Source: Rhea pennata
Lineage: Eukaryota; Chordata; Aves; Rheiformes; Rheidae
DNA: 64,000 bases
Assembly: GCF_028389875.1 (NCBI RefSeq)
Contig: NC_084675.1
Coordinates: 21,724,412 to 21,788,411, forward strand
Direction of reading: 5' to 3'
Shown here: piece after piece, positions 54,931 through 64,000 of the stretch
Layout: every line of letters starts with the position of its first letter
Position numbering within the stretch: position 1 is the first letter of the stretch
Translations under genes and position numbers: made by a program
The notes under the pieces: model-generated
The model's database searches: none
What the model was told of the DNA's origin: nothing
What the model saw: the letters and a program-made list of their open reading frames with translations, nothing else

Positions 54931-57900
54931 TGCTCACAGCAGGTAGGGCAAGGATGCTTACTTATATATTACCAAAAAAGGTTTAATTACACATTAGCAA
55001 AATCTTTCTGACTGAAAGACTTGTGAGACATAAGGAGAGACTGTGGAGGGCCACTGTGAAATCTCCACAGATGTTTATAAGGCCAAGGGAGGTAGATACC
55101 TGCCCAAGATGGTCAGAGCTGGCTGAGCAACCTTGAAGCAGAGATGGGCATAGGTCATCTGTCACACTTCTCCTATGCCTGATTTTTTTTCTTTTTTTAC
55201 AGCTGGGGAGGTAAAGGACAAAGACTGACCCTTTATGTTTGATTTGCATCCACCTCAATCCTGATAACAACAGTGTTGATAAAATTAACTCTGCTTTATC
55301 TTCACAAAAAGCCACTGAGTCCAGCCTGATGGGTAAGTTTTTCCACAGCTTGCTTTTCTTGTTAGTGCTGTGACAGCTGTCGAGGTCAGATTATCTACTT
55401 AATGCCTTACCTGCTGCTGTCACCTCAATTTGACAAGGCTTTACCAGTCTGAGCAATAAACTGCAGAGAGATTTGGTATGTTCTCACACACTGGTTCAGT
55501 CAGGTTTTGTTAGGCCATCTGTAAAGATAGCTCTTTATATTGCTTATCACGCTAAACATTTACCCTCGTGAAATGAAGACCCTGGCAAGATTCCTTGTGT
55601 TTTTGCAAAAGAAAAGAAAATATTTGTTCATTCTCACTATCTGAAAAAGGTAGACCTGGGGTATATTACCCACTGCCTCATAAGCAATAATACTTTCTTA
55701 AAGTGTTAAGCAATATGGGCATGGAGAAGTAGTTGTTCTAATGGGGTCTGCACATTGGTTTGATCATACTGGCTGTGGTGGGTGTAAGAAACTAGGCATG
55801 GAGCAGGTGACACAAGAGATGCATGCTCCATAGTTGCAGTGATCCCAGAATGCTACTTTCTCCTTCTTCCCTGTGACCCCCCAAAACATACAGGACAAAT
55901 GTGAACCCTCCTGTAGCAGGAAGTGCATCATTTCCCTGCACATTAGGTGGAGACCAGTGATGCCAATCGGCTGAGCTCGTGGACTGCCCACAGTCTGCGG
56001 TGTGGAGTGTTGTCCATGGCTAAGTTAGGGGCTGTCAGCGGGGAGTATTCCTTCTTCCTGGAGGTATGCTGGCTGGCTGTGTTTGGGCAGCATACATCCA
56101 CACTGGATTACTGGCAATGGGATTGTTGCTGTTGGTGGTTAGCAATGTAGGGACCATGAAATGTGCATAAAACTTCCTTTTCCATCCAGCAGAAGACAGT
56201 GTCTCATTTACAAAGCACACCATTTTTTTTTATGTTACAGTTCTCCTGCACTGAGTATTTGGATAGGTTCAAACTCTAGCAATTAGTATGATATACTTCT
56301 TACAAGATGATATCACATCCACTTCTGGACATGTTTCAGGGTCGTTTTGCAGACAAGATGTAATAGATAATTGTTCCATATCTGTTTATCTATTATTGAT
56401 TCATTTTATTAAAGAAAAGGTTTTATTTTAACCTCAAGCTGCAAATCTTAGTCCAAAAGGAACTAATATCCATCAACAATTTTCCTATCGCTCTAATTCA
56501 CACTATTTTCTCTCCTGACCTGTGATGTCATTTTTCTTACTAGAAGAAAAGAGTCGCGCAGCAAGGCCAAAGACAGATCTTGGTGATACGTCACAGTAGG
56601 CTTTTTCCTGTGTCTGCTTGATAACATCTGCTTGAATGGAAAGCACAGCATTGTTTTTAAGATAACCACATGAATAACAATCTGACACATCACACAAATA
56701 ATCCATTTTGCTGATGAAGCAGATGTGAATTAGCTCCCATTTGAAAACCAATATTTGCTGTTACCTGCTGCTTGCAGTGCAGTGATACCTGTCAGGAAAC
56801 CAGAATATGAACCAGGTTTCCATGGTGGCTATTGACACTCAGTCCAGCTTCCCAATTTCCCACAAGATAAACTGTCACATTGCAGGACTGAGGTGAGAAG
56901 CAGTCCAGCCTCACGGAGGGGGAGTGAGATTGTGGCTAGATGCCTGGGTCCAGTGGGCTGAGGGATGCCCATTCTTGTGCTTCTTGTTTGGGACATACAA
57001 GAGGTGTTCTTGGCAGGTTCCAGCTAGCATGCATCTCTGCAAAATCTGGAGTACAAAGAGGAAACAGCTGCAACCACCTCGTCAACCACAGAGAGAGTTG
57101 CATTTTTGTTTCAGGACTACCTCCTTCCCACTCTTGACAGCTGGACTTGCTCGTCCCCATCAGCCCTGCAAACTTCAGTGCTCAGCAGCTGCTCTGGTCT
57201 CTGCCTAATCAGGAGCACATTCTCATGTGTTCCCTCCACCTTGCAATACCTGCAGGAGGAAGAGGGGCTGGGGCCACAGCCCAGCCAGAGGCAGGTTGTG
57301 CTGCTTTCCAGTGAGAGGCTCAGTTTCTTGTTGCTGGAGCAGCTTTGCAGACAAGGTCTGCTGACTGGCACAGTGCAGGGTGATAGGATGCTCAGAGAAA
57401 TCTCACAGCAGAGTCCAGGCTGCTCACAAGAGCTCATGTCCCGCTTCACTGGGTGCAGAGGCTCTGAGGAAATGGTTGTTAATGGAATGCATGTGAATTG
57501 ATCCAGTGGGCCCTCCCAGGAGTGATTCCTTTTCCCTGGGTTGTCCATACACCTGGATTTTTGGGTGGTTATATTCCCATGCAAAAGGCCATTTCTGTTT
57601 TAGTAAGGTCTTTCTCTCACCCCTCTCCAGGTACAATATGAGAGATTTGATGAAACCAAAGGTGCTGGCTGGCCCACACAAGGCCGTGAGTCCTTCTGTC
57701 CCACAGCAACTGGTGCAAGAATTCCAGCAGCATCTCCCCTAAGTGGAGCCTGGGTGCAGGGCAGGGCAGAGCATGCTGCTCTCTCCCTGGAGCCAAATGC
57801 CCCACTGGTAGTGCTCACGCTTTTGTCTAGGGAGTGGGAGCCTGAATGAGGGAAACCAAACCTTGTTTCTCTGTGTGGCAGTGCACTTGGGTTAGTCCCA

Positions 57901-60900
57901 AATTCCTCTCCTCCCCTGCTCCCCATCATCTTTCCAGGTCTGGCTTGCAGACAAGGAGCAGTCCCCTCTGTCACTGTATCTCCAAACTGCCTGCAAGCAG
58001 GGTGTTGAGGAGAACTGATAAAGGGCTAGCTGCCACCTCCCTGCAGAAATGATGGACTTTTGGGGGAATATAAGCAACTTTGGGGGGAATAAGGCAAAAG
58101 TCAAAGAAAGCCCCTTCCCTACTAAACTTTAATTCCAGACTAAATCTGCCTAAACTGAAATCAAGGCACTTGTCTTCCTCCCTTCTCTGGGCTCAAAACA
58201 CTACATTCATCTACTGTTCCAGCACATGGATCTGCTAGGAAGGGTCAGTTCCTCTGTACCGAGCTGTTAGCTCACACGAGCTGTTGTACGGCTTTCTGTC
58301 AGTGCAGGCGATTAAGTAGCAAAGTGATTTTGCGATGCTCTGAAGTGCACAGCAGCTGCCTGGAGGGACTGGCGGCTCTCCCCGGGCATGGACCTGTCTG
58401 GCAGAGGGCTCAGTCAGAGGCAGGCTTGGGCTGGCACTGGCGTTGCTCATTCCTACCAAATCCCTCACCTTTCTGCACTGCACCTGGAGGCCAATGGGGT
58501 TGGAACAAGCTGGTAGTTATTTGTCTGGGGAGACAGCGAGCTGAGCAGCCACCTATGCCTGAGGCTGTAAGGGCAACCTCATCAAGCTTGGGTAGGGAAC
58601 ATCCTTTAGCCCCAAGGAGGCAACTTTGTGGGCCTAAAAGCCTGGGAAACTTTAACCAAGCCACCCAGGGGGGTTGGATGCATTGGCTGTTGAGGGACAG
58701 CATGCAGAGCCCTTTACTTTCCGAAGTGCTGCAGTCCAAGCTGAAGGGTTGTGGCCCACCTCCCTCTGCCACCCCCTGGCGTTATTTATACTGAGGAGTA
58801 TTGCCAGCACCTTCCTGCTCCCTGCTAATGCTCCTCCGCCTGCCCTGTCCCCAGCACCTCCTCCAAACTAGCCAAAATATACCTGGCAGGCAAGTTCTTC
58901 CCGACATGCCTTTTGCTCTTTGATCTAATGCAGAATCTAGATCCCTTTCTCATACCATGTCAACTTTTCCTCTTTGGATAATTGTCTCCCGTTCCTCCTC
59001 TCTTCCCATGCCCTATTTCCGTGACACCTGGCTGGAGTTATCCAGGCTTGAGATTATTTCATTAACCGACCCTTTCATCTCTTTGCTATTCTCTCAATGG
59101 AGAGTGGGAGATAAGTTTCCCTCGGGCTTTGCATGACTGTAGCACATGATGGAGGGTGTGCAGCTCCACAAAAAGCTTGGAATTTGTTTAATAAGGGCAA
59201 GCAAAATCAAATAAAACCATCCTTTACTGCCTAACCAACTTCATGAATCAACAGAGCTGGCTTCTGTATCCAAACACTTTCAGGCTGAAGCCTTTTCCGC
59301 AGCACAGAGGCAGAGATCAGGCTACAACATGCAGGCAGTTTAGTCACCTGATAATTGTAGTAAAACATATTTCTGCAGGGAATCTCGTTCTGTAGTGAAA
59401 CAGCCAGTTAACCTATACCATTACTGCTCTGCACCAAACAGCCTGTGTTGGGTAAGAGCCTCCTTTCCTGCAAAAAGACCCTCCTGCAAGGGGGGGAGCA
59501 GAGTTCCCCCACTGAGTTTCGGGGGAAGAAGAACCAGAGCTGTGCATCTGGCAATGCTTTCCAGTAGCTGGGTAGGCCGTGAAATGGCTCCTGCTGTTTT
59601 CTTCTGATGCGACAGCCCATGTGTTGCATCAGCAACTGAAGCAGCTGCAAGACTATGGCTAGGATTGGGCAGGAGTAAAAATGGTTTTGCAGATTCATAG
59701 TTCTACGCTCAGGGCAGGAAAGAAACCCAGGCAGAATTTGGCCCAGACAACAAGAGGAACATTTTGCAAGATTTTTTTGTTTTCCCTTTTGACTTGGGTG
59801 CAGGTTTTCCCAAATTTGGTTTAATGAGTAAGACAGACAAAACCTGTTTAACCTTTGCTTAGCAGTGATAGTACCTGCTCAGAAACTCCATAAGACCCTG
59901 GAAGAAAGTTTTCCATGTTTTAATTTGAAGTATTAACCAAACCTGGAAACTAAAACAAGCTGGAGAAGTTTGAGGCTTGCAGGCTTTCTGAACTGCATTA
60001 TGCTAGGCCTCTCGCTTTTTCTAGGAAACATTAGAGATGTATGACAAAACCAAACGTAAGTAGGTAAATTCTAAACAGAGAAATAAAATGATTTTCCATC
60101 TACAAATGTTCCTTCTAAAGAAAAAGAATGTGACCAGCGGTAGTAATTTTCTGTTACCCAGAGGATCTGATCCACCCTTGGATTATTGTTGTGTAATGGC
60201 TTCTTTTTAGGAGCTGGCATTTTTATTTTTAAATGATTATCTTTTTCACCTGAGCAAAGACTGTCCCATTAACAGCTAATCAGCCCAGACTTTTCCATTC
60301 AACTGCTTTTTGGGGTTCCTTTTCTCACACTGTGATCAAGCTGTCTATATCCAATGCTGATTTTTGCAGTAATTACACAACCAAATATATCATGTGAGAA
60401 CTTAAGCTCTTTACATTGGGAGAAGCCAGTGCCTCTTTGAAAAGACTGTTTCAGGTAATTTTATGTAGAATTTTTCTAATGCAACATGAAGGTGGCAAAT
60501 GGCTAAATGCCATTTAGCAGGAGCAAATGCTGCAGACCTACAAGCAGCACAGCAACATAAGGAAATTGTAGTTAAAGGCAGGGAGCGCAGCCCAGCACAA
60601 GCATTTCCAGCTCACCAAGTCCTGGAGTTCATTAGGACATTTGGAAAAGCCATGTAAATATCTCAGATCTGTCATTTTTACTTCGATCAGACAGCCTTCG
60701 AGGTGACGAGACCGCTATGCTGCCAGAGGAGGAACCGCAGCGATGAGCTGCTGGGAAGTCAGCCCAGCCAGGTGCTGCAGCCTCAGGAGCAAGCGCTGCT
60801 GCACGTGGCAGGACCGCAGTCTGGCGACAGCGGGAGAAGAATGAGCAATAAAAGATGCCGATTTTTGCCTGTTTTCCTGTAGCGTGCCATGCAGCTGTCC

Positions 60901-63196
60901 TGGAAGGGGGCTGAGTTGTACAGTCAGCCCCCACGCGTGCCTCAGCTGGGCTCCTCGAATATGCAGCTTAAGCTCCTGCATCACCCCCAATCTGGAGAGT
61001 TGATTTCTGAACTCTCCTTCTCAACTCATGATGCAGCCATGCCTGAGCTCTGCCTGACTAGCCAGAAGACATGGAATGAGAAAGAAAGAAAGAATGAAAA
61101 AGTCCATAGCAGTGCTCATGTCTTGCAGCAACCTTTCATGGTTGTCCATTCCCAACCGTGAGTGAGGACAAGGCAGGCTACAGAGACCAGGCTTCCTTTT
61201 TGCTGCTTGCAGTAACATCTGCAAATTGAGCTCTCCCTTGCATATTTTTTTTTTTTTGGCCAGAGCTCCTTGTGATCACAAAACTGCTTTGCCAACTGCT
61301 GTTGATATAACCCCAAAATATTCAGCTTGATTTTCTCAAGACTTGATGCAGAAAGATTACATGTACTAATTTTTTTTATTATTGTCTACACATATTTGGT
61401 CTGCTGACTTTTGTTTAATGAAAGCCAGGGCTAGCAGCAACCTCATTTCAAGTCCTTGCAGGCTAGAGTGTGTTTTGCATATTCTTTACCACACGGAGCT
61501 TTGCGGCTGAGCAGGAGTCTACCCGTCTGCCCTTGCCCTGGCAGAGGTAACATAGCCCCTTTGGACATATTTTCTTTTTATTGTTTTTAACTGATCTGAT
61601 GCCTTTGCAGCAACCCCGCTCTGAGATATAACATGCACCAGCACCTCCGCACTGCTCGTTATGCCAGCAAGTCTCCTGAATACCTGATATGCCGAGACTT
61701 GATTTATGAGCACCGAAGCCAACGGCGAAGTAGAGCGAGCTCTCCGCAGCGCCGCAGGGCCGGGTGCTCTCGCCCTTGGAGCACGCAGTGGTTACACAAC
61801 GCGACGAGGCCACGCTGGGAGAGGCCGGGAGCCTTTCCTTCTCCGAACAAGCTAGAGCGTAAATGACCTCACCGGGAGCTGGAGCCAGGCTCCTCGCTCA
61901 ACTGGCCGAATCAGCCATAAAACTCGTCCAAAGAGAACGCACTCACATTTGCACCATGTGATTATGCTTTTAGGATTTTTATAGGCATATTGCCACTTTC
62001 TTATAGTTTACTTAATGGCACATAGTGTGCACAGAGCTTTGTGTATTTTTTTATTATTACTCATTTTTCTGATAATGCTGCTGACTGCTCCGGCAGCTAC
62101 AAGATTCATAACATGATGCCATTACAGATGGTGCATCGTGTTCAGAAGTCTGAAGGGTTTGTTGATGATACTTGCTCAAAGCCTTCTTCAAATCATGTGA
62201 TGGCCCAGCGCAGTGTGCAGACAGAAAACGTAGAGGCAAAACCCATACAGAGACCTTTGACACTTCCACCAGCAGCGTTCAAATGTAGAGGCTGTCTGTT
62301 CTGCTTGTCTGAGCCCTTAGCTGAAAACACTGGTCAGCTCAGAGGCAGCAAGAGATAAATACATCTCTGCCCCAAGGCACCTTTGCATCTTGTGCAATCC
62401 TGTGAGAAAGATATATCCCATTAACCCTGCTTCTTAAACTTGCCCCAGAAGATTAAGAACCCCAGAGGATTGCTTTGGAGCAGCCCCAGGCTTGGCAGAG
62501 CAGGTTTCTGTGCAGTGAAATCCCAACCCAGAGGCCCCTGGTGCCTTCTACAGAGCTGGGGGAGGAGGAAAGGGCATTGGGGGGCCATGGGGGCTGGTGG
62601 CAGCCCTCTGCGAGTGGCACTACTATCCCCAGTCCCACCAGTGCTTACTCCCCGGCTGAAAGGGGAGGCAAGTGAAAGAGGAGGTGTTCGAAAAGAGCTC
62701 CTAATACAAAAAAGGAATTGTTTCTCTAGAGGAGATGATGTGCCATCGTGCCTGTTCCTGTCCTTGGCCAGGATCTCTGGCATCATCTCCCATGCCCCGA
62801 CACACACTCGGCACCCGGGGCCCAGCTGGCTCCAGCCAAACGGGGCTCCCTCTCCTTTCCATGCCACCAGGCCCACGCTATGGATGCTGCACTGGCTCCT
62901 GGGGCCCGGTTGGGTAACTGAATTGGGCTGAGAGAGCTTTCAGCTAACCCAAATCCCAGGAAAAGCTCCCCAAGGCACTTTGAACAAGCCTTAAGACAAC
63001 AGGCATGTTTTCTGCTCCAGCAAACCTTGACTGCAGTTTGGCCCTTGGGGACAAGGTGCTGGCAGCACTCTTCAGGTGAACCTGCCTTGCAGAGCAGCCT
63101 CAGAAAGACAGGGTCTGAAGGACAAATTAGTTTTCACTTAGGAAAAACTGAGGAAACCTATTAGCAGTGAAAGAAATTGGGCTTCTCGTACCCAGC

Positions 63197-63406
63197 TTTT
63201 TTCTTTTCTTTTTTTTTTTTTTTAATATTTATAATAAACAGACATGTCTGGATGGTGTTTACTGCCCATCTCTTCCCATTCAGAAAAGTTGCATATTTCA
63301 GGAAATACGCAGAAAAAAACTTTGCCCACTGTGAGGCCAAAAAGCAGGTCTCTGTTAAAAAAAAAAAAAAACAAAAAAAAAAAACAAAAAAACCCCAACA
63401 AAAATA
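63197..63406. repeat. T-rich run facing an A-rich run (imperfect inverted repeat)
   Basis: A T-rich tract at 63197-63223 is followed about 130 bp later by an A-rich tract with C interruptions at 63357-63406. Transcribed, they could pair as a long A:U stem. No element body is recognised between them. Confidence 0.7.
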
Positions 63407-64000
63407 ACTCCCTTACAGGTCGAGGTCTGGTGAACACTGGATTGGAGGCATACTTCTGATCTACAAAACCCATTTTCCTATAGAGCCAGTGTCACTGATC
63501 TCTGACACCTTAACTAGGTCTCCAGTAAAATCAGGATAGAATGGCATGTGCAGCACTTCTCCAGCTTGTTATTTTTGTGGAAAGGCCTTTATTTCAAGTC
63601 TGTCTTGTGCAACAGCTCAAATATTAGCAATTCCTTTTAAGAAAAGACTTCCAAGCAGAGCTTCCATTGCTTCAGTTTTAAGGGGACAATTTTGTTGTCC
63701 AGTGTATGTTGCTGCAAGGAAGTTTGTTGATGTCAATTCTCCTTTTATGAAATTTCTTCATACCTGTACCTCATTATCTTTGTATTAATTTATTTGCCTT
63801 GGAGGAGGCTTTTATTACCTGTATCCACAATTCCTCGCCAGCTCCTTTCTTTCATTAATGTTTGTGCCCTTAAAACAGTTCTCAGTGGGTGTCACACCCC
63901 ACTCTTAGTGGCTTATTACCAACTCAAACATGTTTCGTGCCTTTCATCTTTCTCCCAAATCTTCAAATAAAGAACTGCTTTATTGCTTTTTGCTGGGCCT

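Larger units (their letters stand above)
48600..64000. other. Intergenic DNA upstream of KLHDC4
   Basis: No supportable coding exon was found on either strand. By human gene order the next gene should be SLC7A5, but none of the open frames reads as an amino-acid transporter. The interval holds the degraded CR1 at 54.8 kb, the tandem repeats at 51.8 and 53.2 kb, GC-rich patches near 60.75 and 61.8 kb, and a conserved-looking AT-rich stretch near 60.2-60.45 kb. Confidence 0.6.

Noticed and set aside
54980..55150. Possible CR1 3' portion following the 54.8 kb fragment
   Set aside because: A few words resemble CR1 (CTGTGGAGG, CTGAGCAACC), but order and spacing do not fit well enough to extend the call.
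61633..61866. 77-codon plus-strand frame rich in Arg/Ser
   Set aside because: It falls in a CpG-rich patch, has no splice context or recognisable domain, and is short.
48600..64000. Possible exons of SLC7A5, expected next by human gene order
   Set aside because: No minus-strand frame here shows transporter-like membrane segments or the expected C-terminus; the gene probably starts beyond the window.

Overview
The window is vertebrate nuclear DNA, most likely from a bird. The evidence is split genes with GT-AG introns, a nearly intact CR1 retrotransposon ending in the typical CR1 tail, otherwise sparse repeats, and a CpG-island promoter. It holds the 3' end of one gene and one complete gene, arranged tail to tail: JPH3 (plus strand, last exon only) and KLHDC4 (minus strand, all 12 coding exons). 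From general knowledge this is the order at human 16q24.2, where SLC7A5 comes next. No SLC7A5 exon is visible here.

Layout. Positions 1-9981 read as the last intron of JPH3, with intronic CpG-rich patches near 2.9-3.8 kb and a conserved-looking AT-rich stretch near 5.1-5.3 kb. The terminal JPH3 coding exon is 9982-10062 and carries only the C-terminal membrane anchor. Its 3'UTR probably runs to about 12.06 kb. A convergent intergenic interval of about 6.4 kb follows. KLHDC4 then occupies about 18.45-48.4 kb on the minus strand: 3'UTR and poly(A) signal near 18465-18470, stop at 18881-18883, start codon at 47984-47986, and a CpG-island promoter at about 47.85-48.45 kb. Positions 48.6-64 kb look intergenic, with one degraded CR1 scrap, short tandem repeats and two GC-rich patches.

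KLHDC4 was rebuilt exon by exon. All 12 exons join in frame into 1743 nt including the stop, giving 580 residues. The protein has a lysine-rich N-terminus, six kelch blades (the sixth set apart by a charged insert), an acidic stretch and a conserved C-terminal module. Two splice sites deserve attention: a TAG-CAG tandem acceptor before exon 9 and a very weak donor (GTCACG) after it.

The repeats are a roughly 1 kb frameshifted CR1 antisense in intron 4, older CR1 fragments, at least five probable MIR/CORE-SINE relics, and microsatellites. I found no RNA gene, CRISPR array, virus-derived gene or new multigene system. The two genes are not known to act in one pathway: JPH3 tethers ER to plasma membrane in excitable cells, while KLHDC4 is a broadly expressed kelch protein of poorly defined function.
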